Assembly (NCBI GenBank): GCA_944363035.1 | Contig: CALVTS010000012.1 | Location: forward strand, 1-51,102 | Direction of reading: 5' to 3' | From: an uncultured Clostridia bacterium | GTDB taxonomy: Bacteria > Bacillota > Clostridia > Christensenellales > CAG-917 | DNA: 51,102 nt | Shown here: in pieces, positions 25,146-34,310 of the stretch | Position numbering within the stretch: the first letter of the stretch is position 1 | How the letters are laid out: the number at the start of each line of letters is the position of its first letter | Translations under genes and position numbers: made by a program | The notes under the pieces: model-generated | Seen by the model: the letters and a program-made list of their open reading frames with translations, nothing else | What the model was told of the DNA's origin: nothing | Database searches by the model: none

Positions 25146-26819
25146 CTACTCCGCCTTTACGGACATATCTCCCGTGGAGAGGTCGAAAGACATGATCTTG
25201 TCCGTGCCGTTTTCGTTGAAATAGATGTCGATGCCGTTCCTGCCCCTTCTTTCGACGGCGCGCACCTTGCCCTCGAAGGGCTCGTAAGCGTCCAGGAGCA
25301 TTTCTCTCTTTTTGTGGTCGTACTCTCCCGTGTTGTCCGAGACGAAAAGCACGCTCCCGAACATCTTATTGACCTTTGCGAGGAGTTCTTTCTGAGTGTC
25401 GGTGTAATCCACCTTTTTCATGCCGCCGTCGCGCAGGAAGAACACGTCGGGATCGGAGAGGAACACTCTGCCGTTGAGATGTCTGCGGAAGACGGTGTTT
25501 TCGATGGAATGGCGGGTGGAGATGATCTCCTGATTGGTGCAGGAGACATAATATCTGTCCTGGAAGGACAACTCTGCGTCGCATCCCGTCCTGCACGCGT
25601 CCGCGAAGCCGAAGGAAGAGGTCATGGGCACGCCGCAACCGAGAAGCAGTTTGCCTCCGACGCACTCCCTCAAAAACGCCATCGCGTCGTGCATGAGCCT
25701 GCCCCTGGATTTCCCTCCGCGCGGATGCATACACGCCGCATAGAGGAAGTCCAGCTTGACCATATCGTAGCCCCATTCGCCGAGAACTGTGGCGAACACC
25801 TTTTTCAGATACTCCCTGACGTCGGGATTCTCGCTGTCGAGAGCGTAAAATCCGTTCCAGGCAAAGCCCGCGACGACGGGCTTGCCCTTCTTGTCGCGCA
25901 CCAGCCAATCGGGATGCTCAGAGACCACTTTCGCCTTGAACTGCGCGGCAAAGGGCGCGAGCCACAAGCCCGCGAGATACCCCTTGGAGTGTATGGCGTC
26001 CGCCATGGCTTTCATACCGCTCGGGAACTTTTTCTCGTCCACGGCGAGCCAATCCCCCACCATGCTCTCGTATCCGTCGTCGATCTGGAAGATGTTGGCG
26101 CGGTTGCCCGCCGTCTTGTAAAGCCCGTCCAGGTCGCGCAAGATGATCTTTTCGTCTATATTCTGATAATAGTTGTACCACGAGGTGTAACCCGCAAGTC
26201 TCTTTATCTTCCTGACGGGAGCCTTTATCGGATATGCCTTGAAATAGGCGTCGAACACCTCGTCGTAACTGCCCTCGGCGCGCATGAAGTCGAAGAGCTT
26301 GTATTCTCCCTCCGTCTCCACGCCCTCAACGTCCTTGACCACCGCGAAGACGTGCTCGCGGATGTCGGCGTAAAAGACGGTGAAGCCCGTGCTCTCGTCC
26401 AAAGAACCGAAGAGCTCCACATTCTCGCCGTTGCGGATATAGGTGTAGCCATGGGAGTGTATCAGCTTGCCGCCGTAGATCACGAAATCGTAGTCCCCCG
26501 TGGGCGCGGCGAATTTGCGCACCGCAGGGATCTTCGCCACACTGAGAAGCCCTCGCTGGGCGTCTTTCACACCGTATTCCAGCGTGCGCGTCCAAGACTG
26601 ATAGCCGCCGCCGAAGATGCGCTCGTCATCCGAAAAGGACCTCATATGGACAAGACGCGCCGAACGCAGGCGCACCCTTTCGGAAGCTCTGAGGATGACG
26701 GTGAGCCTGTTGCCCTCGATCACCTTTTCCACGGAGACGACGGGGTCGCCCTCGGTGACCACGGTCTCTTTCCCGTTGCGCTCGTAAACTACTCTCAGCG
26801 AAAAATTCTCTAATTTCAT
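25146..26819 (-). CDS. GH36/GH-D clan alpha-galactosidase-like glycoside hydrolase
   Basis: 557 residues, no signal peptide, so probably cytosolic. A (beta/alpha)8 barrel core carries the nucleophile motif YDMVKLDFLY and the acid/base region RTGCDAELSF, as in GH36 alpha-galactosidases; GWLAPF-type segments (GLWLAPFAAQF) and QIDDGYE also fit. It is shorter than full GH36 enzymes (about 700), with a reduced N-terminal beta-domain. Substrate not certain: an alpha-galactoside is the best guess. It is first in an operon of housekeeping genes, an odd setting for a sugar hydrolase. AAAGGAGAAG precedes the ATG. Confidence 0.85.
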   Translation of the reverse strand: MKLENFSLRVVYERNGKETVVTEGDPVVSVEKVIEGNRLTVILRASERVRLRSARLVHMRSFSDDERIFGGGYQSWTRTLEYGVKDAQRGLLSVAKIPAVRKFAAPTGDYDFVIYGGKLIHSHGYTYIRNGENVELFGSLDESTGFTVFYADIREHVFAVVKDVEGVETEGEYKLFDFMRAEGSYDEVFDAYFKAYPIKAPVRKIKRLAGYTSWYNYYQNIDEKIILRDLDGLYKTAGNRANIFQIDDGYESMVGDWLAVDEKKFPSGMKAMADAIHSKGYLAGLWLAPFAAQFKAKVVSEHPDWLVRDKKGKPVVAGFAWNGFYALDSENPDVREYLKKVFATVLGEWGYDMVKLDFLYAACMHPRGGKSRGRLMHDAMAFLRECVGGKLLLGCGVPMTSSFGFADACRTGCDAELSFQDRYYVSCTNQEIISTRHSIENTVFRRHLNGRVFLSDPDVFFLRDGGMKKVDYTDTQKELLAKVNKMFGSVLFVSDNTGEYDHKKREMLLDAYEPFEGKVRAVERRGRNGIDIYFNENGTDKIMSFDLSTGDMSVKAE

Positions 26820-26836
26820 AACTTCTCCTTTATGCG

Positions 26837-26865
26837 ATTATACAACACGCGCGCCCGTTTGTAAA
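26837..26865 (-). promoter_or_regulatory. Promoter of the GH36-yggS-sepF-lspA-rluD unit
   Basis: Minus strand: -35 TTTACA (26860-26865), 17-bp spacer, -10 TATAAT (26837-26842), 17 bases upstream of the GH36 start. Confidence 0.8.
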
Positions 26866-26876
26866 CTTCGTTGCAT

Positions 26877-26900
26877 AAAAAAACGGCGTCCGAGACGCCG
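26877..26900 (-). terminator. Terminator after the SSB-like gene
   Basis: Minus strand: stem CGGCGTC/GACGCCG with a 3-base loop (26884-26900), then seven T (26877-26883), 15 bases after the stop. Confidence 0.9.
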
Positions 26901-26914
26901 CTAGAAAGAAGTTT

Positions 26915-27538
26915 TCACATCTCGTCGTCCACCCTCTCCAATCCCGAGACGGAGACCTCATAGGCGACTCTTTCCTCGGTACTGCCGTCGGGCAGCACCT
27001 TTTCGTAAGTGCGGGACTGTATGCGTCCCGTGACCGCCACCTTGTCCCCCACGGCGAACTCCCCCGCATACTTGGCGTTGCGTCCCCACGCGATGGCGGG
27101 GATGTAATCGGACTTGTTGTATGCGCGGTTGACCGCGAGCAACATATCGCATATCTCCCTCTTGAAAGGGGTCACGCGATACACGGGAGGTTTGCAGACG
27201 TAGCCCTCGAGCTCTATCCGGTTGGGAGTGTCGCATACGCCGTCGTCCAGCTCTCTCGCAAAGACGCGGAGCACGAGTTTGCTCCTGCCCTCCGCCTGTT
27301 TGTTGTAGCTCCTGAGCTGTCCCGACACCCCCACCGAGTCGCCCACGTCGAGGGATGCGCCCCTCATCAGCCTGTCCGACACCGTGACGGGTATCTCGTC
27401 CTCGTGGTCTGAAAGCCTCTTCACCGCGACCACCATGTCGAAGAACTTCTCCCCGAGCACTTCGTGCGAAAATACGGGCGCGGAGATCACCCTCCCCGCG
27501 ATGTACGCTCTGTTGTTTTGCATCTGTTCGTATCCCAT
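26915..27538 (-). CDS. Single-strand DNA-binding-like protein with two OB folds
   Basis: 207 residues with two repeats of an Ssb-type OB fold: residues about 8-100 (NRAYIAGRVISAPVFSHE to LVLRVFARE) and 106-205 (NRIELEGYVCKPPVYRV to YEVSVSGLERV). The second holds DYIPAIAWGRNAKYAGEF, typical of Ssb. The acidic DDDLPF-like tip that recruits partners in canonical SSB is absent. It may bind single-stranded DNA as a compact dimer or serve a special role such as recombination. AGAGGAATC precedes the ATG. Probably monocistronic. Confidence 0.8.
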   Translation of the reverse strand: MGYEQMQNNRAYIAGRVISAPVFSHEVLGEKFFDMVVAVKRLSDHEDEIPVTVSDRLMRGASLDVGDSVGVSGQLRSYNKQAEGRSKLVLRVFARELDDGVCDTPNRIELEGYVCKPPVYRVTPFKREICDMLLAVNRAYNKSDYIPAIAWGRNAKYAGEFAVGDKVAVTGRIQSRTYEKVLPDGSTEERVAYEVSVSGLERVDDEM

Positions 27539-27575
27539 GATTCCTCTCTTTGCCCGACGGAGCCGAGCCTGTTTT

Positions 27576-28349
27576 TTATGGATTTTTGTGTTGCATCCCC
27601 GTATGGTCTACGGTGAAATCCTCCGTCGCCACCATTTCGGACAGTCCGACAAAGGTAAAACCTTTGTTTTTGAGCCCCATCAGCAGTACGGGGAGCGCGT
27701 CCAGGATGTGGTCGGAATTGTTGTGGAAGAGCACGATATCTCCGCTCTTCGCATTCGGGAGCACGCGCTCGACTATCTGTTTTGCCGAAAGTCCCTTCCA
27801 GTCCAGACTGTCTATGCTCCACTGCACTCCCACCATGCCCAGCTCCTCCACGGCGGTCATCAGCTTGTCCGAATAGTCGCCGTAAGGGGCGCGGAAGTAG
27901 ACGGGCGCCTCTCCCGTGAGTTCCTTTATCTTCGCATTCACGGAGGTCAGCTCCGTCCGCATGGTCTCACGGTTGAGTTTGGGCATATTGAGATGGTTGG
28001 CGGAATGATTGCCTATCTCGAACCCGCGCGAAGCTATCTCCTTTGTCATGTCGGGATACTTGTCCAGCCAGAACCCGACGAGGAAGAAGGTGCCGCCCGC
28101 GTCGTATTCCTCTAGGATGTCCATTATCCCCCGGGTCTTGTCCGCTCCCCAAGCCGCGTCGAATGTGAGCGCGATGACCTTTTGCTCATCCTCCCCTCTT
28201 TCCACGCAGTAGACGGGTATCTTGCGGGAGCTCACGCCGAAGAATACGCCTGCGGCGCCCGTCGCTCCCGTTGCGGCGACCAGAGCCGCGATGACCGCGA
28301 CCACCGCCAACGCAAGCAAAATGTTCCTCTTTTTCATGACGACGAACAC
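27576..28349 (-). CDS. Polysaccharide deacetylase, PdaB-like
   Basis: NodB-fold carbohydrate esterase 4 family. A signal-anchor (about residues 5-35) is followed by TFDAAWGAD (metal and catalytic Asp region, PdaB style with no TFDDGP), HSANH metal histidines, RAPYGDY, DSLDWKG and VLFHNN. It probably acts on peptidoglycan or a related glycan outside the membrane; PdaB-type enzymes are linked to sporulation, but that is inference here. A GTG start (257 residues) is chosen because GAGGTG lies four to five bases upstream; the ATG four codons later is too far from it. Confidence 0.85.
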   Translation of the reverse strand: MFVVMKKRNILLALAVVAVIAALVAATGATGAAGVFFGVSSRKIPVYCVERGEDEQKVIALTFDAAWGADKTRGIMDILEEYDAGGTFFLVGFWLDKYPDMTKEIASRGFEIGNHSANHLNMPKLNRETMRTELTSVNAKIKELTGEAPVYFRAPYGDYSDKLMTAVEELGMVGVQWSIDSLDWKGLSAKQIVERVLPNAKSGDIVLFHNNSDHILDALPVLLMGLKNKGFTFVGLSEMVATEDFTVDHTGMQHKNP

Positions 28350-28495
28350 GCTTCACCTCATGATAGATTATTTCGGAGCGCGATTTTTGACGGGTTTTGT
28401 CGGAAAATGTCATATCGCGTCGTTCGGGAGCGCCCCTTCCTTTCACGCAAGGATATGCCGCAAACGCGAAAATCAGAACCCGAGACGCGCTTTGC

Positions 28496-28524
28496 TTGAC
28501 TTGCGGCAAAGAGGGAGGCATAAT
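28496..28524 (+). promoter_or_regulatory. Promoter of the membrane protein gene at 28585
   Basis: -35 TTGACT (28496-28501), 17-bp spacer, -10 CATAAT (28519-28524), about 60 bases upstream of the ATG. Confidence 0.7.
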
Positions 28525-28584
28525 TTCGGTGTGCCCCGAAACGGGGAATCGCGCGGGCTCCCCTCCGCGCAAGACGGATAAGAC

Positions 28585-29460
28585 ATGAAAAGATCTGAAA
28601 CTCTCTCGAAAATACTCTACGCTCTGCCCATGGCGGGCATATGCGTCCTCGCGCTGGCGGGCGCGGGCGGCGGAGTCGCGGCTTTCTGCTACGCGGTGGC
28701 GACCGCCGCCGTATGGAGCTCGGCAATGGCGGCTGTCACCTTCTTCGCCGCGGCATTCCTCCTCTTCGGAGTGTGCGTCCTCGCCGTATGCGGGTTTTTC
28801 ACTTATATGCGCAAGGTGTGGTTCCCGAAGTTCCCGCCCTCCTTCCTCCGCGAAAAACAGCCCACCTCGACAAAGAGCGAAAACTCCTCGGCAAACTCCG
28901 AAACCACTCTCAAAAACGCCGAAAACGAGAATGCTTCCGTGGTGTACGGCAAAAAAAAGACTCTCACTCCGCAAAATGCGGGGTATGCTCTTTTGGTGGT
29001 ATCGGTGGTGTTCACGATAGCCGCGGCGGCGCTCGGATGTATGGATGCGGAAAAATGGGTGGAGGCAAGGACGGGATATATGAACTCTAAGGGCTGGTAC
29101 GCCGTGAGCTCGGACACCGACCTGCAATTCGACCACACCTCCGTGAAGGAGATCGAGATAAACGTCTCGGGGAGAGACGTCGTGGTGGTCTACGAATTCG
29201 GCGCGAGCCGTATCCGCGTCTCCTATTTCGAAAAATTCCCCCGCGAATTCTCCGTCGCCCTGCAAAAGGACAATGAAAGCGGAGAAAGCGTGCTCTATAT
29301 CAGCCGCTCCCCCGAACCTCCTCACGACAGCGCGGCGGACAAAATGTTCTCATTCCTCTTCTCCCCCAACGAATTGGAATCCCAGGTGGTCATCACCATC
29401 CCCTCCTCCGTCAAGGATGCGATAAAGATAGTGGGAGAAAACATAATTTTCGCAAAATGA
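28585..29460 (+). CDS. Membrane protein of unknown function with C-terminal beta domain
   Basis: 291 residues. Two membrane helices at about 12-40 and 44-72, a polar Ser/Asn-rich stretch, a third helix at about 130-150, then an external domain of about 135 residues (VKEIEINVSGRDVVVVYEFG to ESQVVITIPSSVKDAIKIVG). The last part has the repeating beta-strand look of DUF4097-type adhesin-like domains, a weak resemblance judged by eye. No clear Shine-Dalgarno. Own promoter and strong terminator, so monocistronic. Function unknown. Confidence 0.75.
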   Translation: MKRSETLSKILYALPMAGICVLALAGAGGGVAAFCYAVATAAVWSSAMAAVTFFAAAFLLFGVCVLAVCGFFTYMRKVWFPKFPPSFLREKQPTSTKSENSSANSETTLKNAENENASVVYGKKKTLTPQNAGYALLVVSVVFTIAAAALGCMDAEKWVEARTGYMNSKGWYAVSSDTDLQFDHTSVKEIEINVSGRDVVVVYEFGASRIRVSYFEKFPREFSVALQKDNESGESVLYISRSPEPPHDSAADKMFSFLFSPNELESQVVITIPSSVKDAIKIVGENIIFAK

Positions 29461-29473
29461 CGAAAATATGAAG

Positions 29474-29500
29474 ACGGCTCCGAGACGCGGAGCCGTTTTT
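29474..29500 (+). terminator. Terminator of the 28585 gene
   Basis: ACGGCTCCG (29474-29482), loop AGACG, CGGAGCCGT (29488-29496), then a T run to 29500. Confidence 0.9.
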
Positions 29501-29771
29501 GTATGCCGTTTTGATATTCTTGCCACATTTCGGCACGCTCGTTAAGAGCGACTTTCGAAGCGTTCGTCAAAAGCGACATTCGGCGCGTTTGGCGGTAGTG
29601 GCTCTCCCGCGTTTTGCGGGGATGACATTCGGCACACGGAGGGAGACGAATATCGGCTGTCCAAAAACTCCGAAAATCGCTCTTAGCCCGCCTTGTATTA
29701 TTCCGATCCTGCCACCTGACATCGTTTGCACCCTTTTACGCGACTTTCGCGAAACGGCGCAACTCTTCGAG
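29501..29771. repeat. 270-bp gap with degenerate 25-bp tandem repeats
   Basis: No gene. A TTCG core recurs at 29529, 29554 and 29579, an exact 25-bp period, inside units such as GACTTTCGAAGCGTTCGTC and GACATTCGGCGCGTTTGGC. A further GACATTCGGCACA copy lies near 29624. The rest has no structure I can name. Both flanking genes end here (convergent). Confidence 0.6.
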
Positions 29772-31352
29772 TCACCGTTTTATCTCGTATTCCCCGCGAA
29801 TTCTGCCGTCCTGATCCGTAAACAGCACGGCGATCCCGTCCTCTCGGATGTCCAACGCCGTCCCCGTGAACCTCGCCGCCGAGATGGACTGGTGGTCGAG
29901 ATATTTGTCGTTGCGTATGGATCCCGCAATGACGGGATATGCCGCCTCGTTGATGCCCTCGTTGCCCTCGTAAAATCCCACGGAATGCACGTGACCGCCT
30001 ATGAGCAGGTCCGCACCCATGCGCTCCGTCTCGGCTATGACCGCCCGCGAAAACTCGGGATAGTATCTCTGCGCCCTTATACCGTACGGGACGTGGCACG
30101 CCACGATGAGCCATTTCGCCCCCGTTTCCTCGGCGAGATAGGCGTCCACAGTGGTTTTCAACCACTCCATTTCCTCTGTGCGGTAGTTGTCGTAATTTGC
30201 CACCGCCGACGCCACGGGGTTGTCGTCAGTCTCTGTCGCGGCGTAATCCAGCACCAAAAAGTCCACTCCGCCGAGCTCTACCGTGTAGTAGAACTTCCCG
30301 TCGCGGGAACCTATGCACTTCGGGAAGAAGTCCTCCAAGGGACCCGCAGTCTCGTGATTTCCCCTTGTCACGACGACGGGACGCGCGCTCCCCGTGACCT
30401 CGGAAAGCAGATCGTACATCATGGTGATCTCGAGCTCGTTTTCCAGGTCGTTGACGTGGTCGCCGTTGGCGATGAGCACGTCCAGCCGCTCTCCCCAGTA
30501 CTTCCCCGCCGCCGAAGCTCCCGCATTAAGCAGGTGATTGTCGCTGATGTTGTACACCTGCAAGCCGTCCGAGACGTCGGGGGCGCGGAAGGGATATCCC
30601 TTGGCGATACTGCCGGCGCCGACTGTAAGATATGTATGTGGGAGTATTATCTTTCGGCTCACGACCTTGTAGCCTCCCGCCTCATCGAGCGCGGCGCGAG
30701 GCACGGTCGCCTTGTGTATATTGGCCGTATTCAGCGTGCCGGCAGTATCGTCATAATATCTGACGCCGTCCACTTCCACATATCCGACGGAAGCGGTGGA
30801 AGTGCTCCAACATATCTGATATTCCTCTCCCACGGCGAACACCACCGCGCCGGAATTGAAATAGAGAGGTTTCAGATCGAAAAGTCCGACAAGGGTGACG
30901 GTGAGGAATACGCCGCACATCACGACTACCACCGCCCTGCGCGTACACTTGCCGAACTTGTGTGAGAACGCAAAAAGAAGCACAACGGCGACAAAAGCCG
31001 CCGCTATGAAGTAAGGCACTCCCGCCGTGAGCAGAAAAATGAGTTTCGAAAGCACATATGCGAGCATCACGATGTGCCCGACGATCCCCGCCGCCGAGGC
31101 GCATATCACCGCGATCGCGAGAGCTCTCTTCTTGAACAAAAAGGAGTTGAACGCCCACAGTATCACGGGCAAAAGCGCGAGCACACCCAAAAAATAGGGC
31201 AAAAAATGCTCGGTGTAGTACATTGGTTCGAAATAAAGACCCCAAGTGGCGTAATATACGACGACGAGCGCCAATGAAAGACAGAGCCCCGCCACGGTGA
31301 GGCGCAACGCGGGCTTTGCGAACATGGGAGATCTTTCATTTTCGCAGGACAT
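29772..31352 (-). CDS. Membrane-bound metallophosphoesterase
   Basis: About five N-terminal membrane helices are followed by an extracytoplasmic calcineurin-like phosphoesterase domain: SDNHLLNAG, ANGDHVND, TRGNHETAG, VACHVPYG and GGHVHSVGF are the metal-binding motifs in order. The start giving 526 residues (MSCENERSP) is preceded by GGTGG; an ATG 27 bases later is an alternative. Substrate unknown. Divergent from an XRE-type regulator, with a palindrome inside its promoter, so that regulator may control it. Confidence 0.85.
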   Translation of the reverse strand: MSCENERSPMFAKPALRLTVAGLCLSLALVVVYYATWGLYFEPMYYTEHFLPYFLGVLALLPVILWAFNSFLFKKRALAIAVICASAAGIVGHIVMLAYVLSKLIFLLTAGVPYFIAAAFVAVVLLFAFSHKFGKCTRRAVVVVMCGVFLTVTLVGLFDLKPLYFNSGAVVFAVGEEYQICWSTSTASVGYVEVDGVRYYDDTAGTLNTANIHKATVPRAALDEAGGYKVVSRKIILPHTYLTVGAGSIAKGYPFRAPDVSDGLQVYNISDNHLLNAGASAAGKYWGERLDVLIANGDHVNDLENELEITMMYDLLSEVTGSARPVVVTRGNHETAGPLEDFFPKCIGSRDGKFYYTVELGGVDFLVLDYAATETDDNPVASAVANYDNYRTEEMEWLKTTVDAYLAEETGAKWLIVACHVPYGIRAQRYYPEFSRAVIAETERMGADLLIGGHVHSVGFYEGNEGINEAAYPVIAGSIRNDKYLDHQSISAARFTGTALDIREDGIAVLFTDQDGRIRGEYEIKR

Positions 31353-31391
31353 TTTCCACCACATAAAAAGAGTGAAATTTCTTATGTTTGG

Positions 31392-31420
31392 ATTATATTC
31401 CAAATTATTTGGATTGTAAA
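31392..31420 (-). promoter_or_regulatory. Phosphoesterase promoter with operator-like palindrome
   Basis: Minus strand: -35 TTTACA (31415-31420), 17-bp spacer, -10 TATAAT (31392-31397). The spacer contains the palindrome TCCAAA-TTA-TTTGGA (31399-31413). Further TTTGGA half sites lie at 31387-31392 and 31437-31442. This is a classic repressor layout; the adjacent XRE protein is the natural candidate. Confidence 0.75.
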
Positions 31421-31492
31421 GCCGTATTTCATACTTTTTGGAACATCTCTCTCAATGATATCAATAAGGGGTAAAATGATATAAGGGTGAAC

Positions 31493-31843
31493 ATGAAAAT
31501 CTTGGCAGAAAGAATAAAACTCCTGCGCGAACAACGGGGACTATTGCAAAAGACCGTGGCTTCCGACCTCAGCATCGGCAACACTACTCTGTCCAATTAC
31601 GAAAAAAACATAAGCTCCCCCAATCCCGAGATGCTGGTGACGTTGGCGGACTACTTCGGCACCTCTACGGACTATCTTCTCGGGCGCACGGACGACCCTT
31701 CCCCCGACAATTATTCCTTTGACGAAAAGGACAAAAGATTCGTGTACATATACAACGCTCTCGACAAAAGCTCCAGAAACTCGGTGGCGGATTACGCCGC
31801 CTATATCCTGCAAAAACAGAACGGGAAAAAGCCCAAACACTGA
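31493..31843 (+). CDS. XRE-family helix-turn-helix transcriptional regulator
   Basis: 116 residues. The N-terminal Cro/C1-type HTH (about residues 4-60: LAERIKLLREQRG, KTVASDLSIGNTTLSNYEK, LADYFGTSTDYLLGRTD) is followed by a short helical C-terminal part (YIYNALDKSSRNSVADYAAY). The ATG at 31493 follows AAGGGTGA. Divergent from the membrane phosphoesterase, whose promoter contains TTTGGA half sites. A bidirectional terminator follows. Confidence 0.9.
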   Translation: MKILAERIKLLREQRGLLQKTVASDLSIGNTTLSNYEKNISSPNPEMLVTLADYFGTSTDYLLGRTDDPSPDNYSFDEKDKRFVYIYNALDKSSRNSVADYAAYILQKQNGKKPKH

Positions 31844-31871
31844 AAAAGAGAGGCAGACGCCTCTCTTTTTT
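31843..31871. terminator. Bidirectional terminator between XRE gene and icd
   Basis: GAGAGGC (31848-31854), loop AGAC, GCCTCTC (31859-31865), six T after it on the plus strand and five A before it, so it can end both convergent transcripts. Confidence 0.9.
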
Positions 31872-31892
31872 CTTTCAATTTGCGGGATCTGT

Positions 31893-33080
31893 TTACAGCC
31901 TCTTTGCGACGGCTTCGAGAAATTCTCTGCTGTTGAGCGCTTTCACGGTCACTCCGTCCAGGCTGAACATCCCCGCGAGATCCTTTGTCATCTCGCCGCT
32001 CTCGATGGTGTCGATCGTCGCCTTTTCCAGCCTTTCGGCAAACGCCGAGAGCTCCTTATTGCCGTCCAGCTCTCCCCTCTTCCTGAGCGCGCCCGTCCAT
32101 GCGAAGAGGGTCGCCACGGAGTTGGTGGAAGTCTCCTCACCCTTCTGATATTTGCGGTAATGGCGGGTGACGGTGCCGTGCGCCGCCTCGAACTCGTACG
32201 CTCCCGTGGGGGAAACGAGCACCGAGGTCATCATGGCGAGGGATCCGAACGCGGTCGCGACCATATCGCTCATGACGTCGCCGTCGTAGTTTTTGAGAGC
32301 CCAGATGAAACCGCCCTCCGAACGCATGACTCTCGCCACAGCGTCGTCGATGAGGGTGTAGAAGTATTCTATCCCCGCCTTTTCGAATCTCTCTTTATAC
32401 TCCGCCTCGTATATCTCGGCAAAGATGTCCTTGAAAGTGTGGTCGTATATCTTGGAAATGGTGTCCTTGGTGGAGAACCACAGGTCCGTAGAAGTGTCGA
32501 GAGCGTAGTTGAAACAGCTCCTTGCAAAGCTCTCTATGCTGGCTTTGGTGTTGTGTATGGCTTGCAGTATGCCCTCTTTCCCGCCGAAATCGAAGACGGT
32601 GAGGGAATTCCCGTCACAGTCCAGGGTGGCTTTGCCTCCCTTTGCCTTCATCTCAACGCCCTTGTACACATCGCCGTACGCGTGACGGGCGATGACTATC
32701 GGTCTCTTCCAGCCGGGGACGAGAGGGGTTATGCCGCGCACTATGACGGGCGCGCGGAACACGGTGCCGTCCATCTTGGCGCGGATGGTGGCGTTGGGGC
32801 TCGCCCACATCTTTTTGAGCCCGAACTCTTCCACTCTCTGCGCATTGGGAGTGATGGTGGCGCACTTGACGCCCACGCCCAGTCTGAGGCAGGCTTCCGC
32901 GGCTTGGACCGTCACTTGGTCGTCCGTCGCGTCGCGGTTTTCGAGGGAGAGGTCGTAATATTCCGTTTTCAGATCCACATAGGGAGTGATGAGGATGTCT
33001 TTGACCCACTGCCAAAGCACTCTTGTCATTTCGTCGCCGTCGATCTCGACCAACGGGGTATTCATCTTGATCTTGTCCAT
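31893..33080 (-). CDS. icd: NADP-dependent isocitrate dehydrogenase
   Basis: Oxidative decarboxylation of isocitrate to 2-oxoglutarate. The 395-residue protein is of the subfamily shared with eukaryotic NADP enzymes: [13 protein letters not shown] at the N-terminus, [42 protein letters not shown] and [11 protein letters not shown]. The start is the ATG (MDKIKM) with AGGTGAC upstream; a longer frame is rejected. Monocistronic with its own promoter. No other citrate-cycle gene is nearby; it probably supplies 2-oxoglutarate for glutamate synthesis. Confidence 0.95.
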   Translation of the reverse strand: MDKIKMNTPLVEIDGDEMTRVLWQWVKDILITPYVDLKTEYYDLSLENRDATDDQVTVQAAEACLRLGVGVKCATITPNAQRVEEFGLKKMWASPNATIRAKMDGTVFRAPVIVRGITPLVPGWKRPIVIARHAYGDVYKGVEMKAKGGKATLDCDGNSLTVFDFGGKEGILQAIHNTKASIESFARSCFNYALDTSTDLWFSTKDTISKIYDHTFKDIFAEIYEAEYKERFEKAGIEYFYTLIDDAVARVMRSEGGFIWALKNYDGDVMSDMVATAFGSLAMMTSVLVSPTGAYEFEAAHGTVTRHYRKYQKGEETSTNSVATLFAWTGALRKRGELDGNKELSAFAERLEKATIDTIESGEMTKDLAGMFSLDGVTVKALNSREFLEAVAKRL

Positions 33081-33102
33081 AATGTCACCTCGCAATGTGC
33101 CG

Positions 33103-33131
33103 ATTATACCACGTTGCGAGCGCATTTGCAA
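33103..33131 (-). promoter_or_regulatory. icd promoter
   Basis: Minus strand: -35 TTGCAA (33126-33131), 17-bp spacer, -10 TATAAT (33103-33108), 22 bases before the icd ATG. Confidence 0.75.
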
Positions 33132-33151
33132 GCGGAAGCTCCCCCTCCGTC

Positions 33152-34294
33152 CTATCTCTTGCGTCCGTGCTTGCCCCCTCCGCCCTCTCTGCCGTAAAAT
33201 TCCAGCACGCGGGAGCGGAACACCGTACGTTTCTTCCTCTCTCTGCGGGAGCGGAGCGCCTCCTCTATCATATCGTCGAGCATCTCCGAAAAGCTCACTC
33301 CCACGGGCTCAAAAAGATAAAACGCCATGGACCCCGGCAGAGTGTTGACCTCGTTGATATACACCTTGCCCCTGTTCACATCCACCAGAAAGTCCGCCCT
33401 CACCACTCCTTTCAGGTCCAAAGCGCGGTATATCCTCTCGGTGACCGAGCGCACCACGCCGTTGAGTTCCTCCCCGATATCGGCGGGTATGATGCGTCCC
33501 GAACCTTCGTGTTTCCCCGCAGACATATATTTGTCCTCGAACGTGAGGGTCTCCCCCGCCGCGAGAGGACGCTCCGTCGCAGAGAGCACGACCCTGCCCT
33601 CCTTCATATACGCGGCGCAATTGACCTCTTTGAAATCCGTGAGTTTCTGCTCGATGACGAGCTTGTCGTCAAACTCGGCGGCAGTCTCCAACGCGTCGTA
33701 AAACTCGCGGGCGTCTCGGGCGGCTTTTATGCCTATACTGCTCCCCTGGGAGGCGGGCTTCACGATGACGGGATACCCCAACGCGCTCTCACACTCCTCT
33801 CTGACCGCCCCGGGCTCCGCCTCTGCCCTCGCCGAGGACACGACAAGATAGGGCACCACGTTCAGGAGCATCTGCTCGAATACGCATTTGGAGGCGGTCT
33901 TGTCCATGCACACCGCAGACGGGAGCACTCCCGCGCCGCATTGCGGGAGCCCGTTGAACTCGGCGACCGCCTGTACGACGCCGTTCTCCCCCTCTCCGCC
34001 GTGACAGCAAAGCAGGAGCACGTCGGGCGCGAACAGCCTGGACAGCTTTTTCTTTTTCACGGAGCAGAATACGCCGTTCACGAGTATGGCGGCGGTGTGC
34101 CTTTCGGCGACAAAAGGGGTGAAAGCCGAGATATCCTCCACTCCGTCGGTGTAAAATTTCCCCTCGTAAAGGTAAAACGGCATCACGTCGCGGTCCGTCT
34201 CTTTCAGCACGGCGAGCGCCTGCATCGCGGTGATGACGGAAATGTCGCTTTCAAGGGACCTGCCCCCGAATATCAAAGCCACCTTTGTCCTCAT
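33152..34294 (-). CDS. ddl: D-alanine--D-alanine ligase
   Basis: ATP-grasp enzyme making the D-Ala-D-Ala end of the stem peptide. Motifs: [54 protein letters not shown] and [11 protein letters not shown]. The 380-residue length includes a basic C-terminal tail of about 25 residues ([14 protein letters not shown]). GGAGGGAG precedes the ATG. It sits 16 bases after the MurF-like gene, so the dipeptide producer and its user are co-transcribed. Confidence 0.95.
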   Translation of the reverse strand: MRTKVALIFGGRSLESDISVITAMQALAVLKETDRDVMPFYLYEGKFYTDGVEDISAFTPFVAERHTAAILVNGVFCSVKKKKLSRLFAPDVLLLCCHGGEGENGVVQAVAEFNGLPQCGAGVLPSAVCMDKTASKCVFEQMLLNVVPYLVVSSARAEAEPGAVREECESALGYPVIVKPASQGSSIGIKAARDAREFYDALETAAEFDDKLVIEQKLTDFKEVNCAAYMKEGRVVLSATERPLAAGETLTFEDKYMSAGKHEGSGRIIPADIGEELNGVVRSVTERIYRALDLKGVVRADFLVDVNRGKVYINEVNTLPGSMAFYLFEPVGVSFSEMLDDMIEEALRSRRERKKRTVFRSRVLEFYGREGGGGKHGRKR

Positions 34295-34310
34295 TTTCTC
34301 CCTCCCCCGC

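Noticed and set aside
29581..29771. Remnant of an insertion sequence
   Set aside because: No transposase fragment or terminal repeats visible, only short degenerate repeats.
31421..31451. Fourth copy of the 61-bp dyad element
   Set aside because: GTATTTCATAC resembles the centre, but neither outer arm is present at the expected distance.
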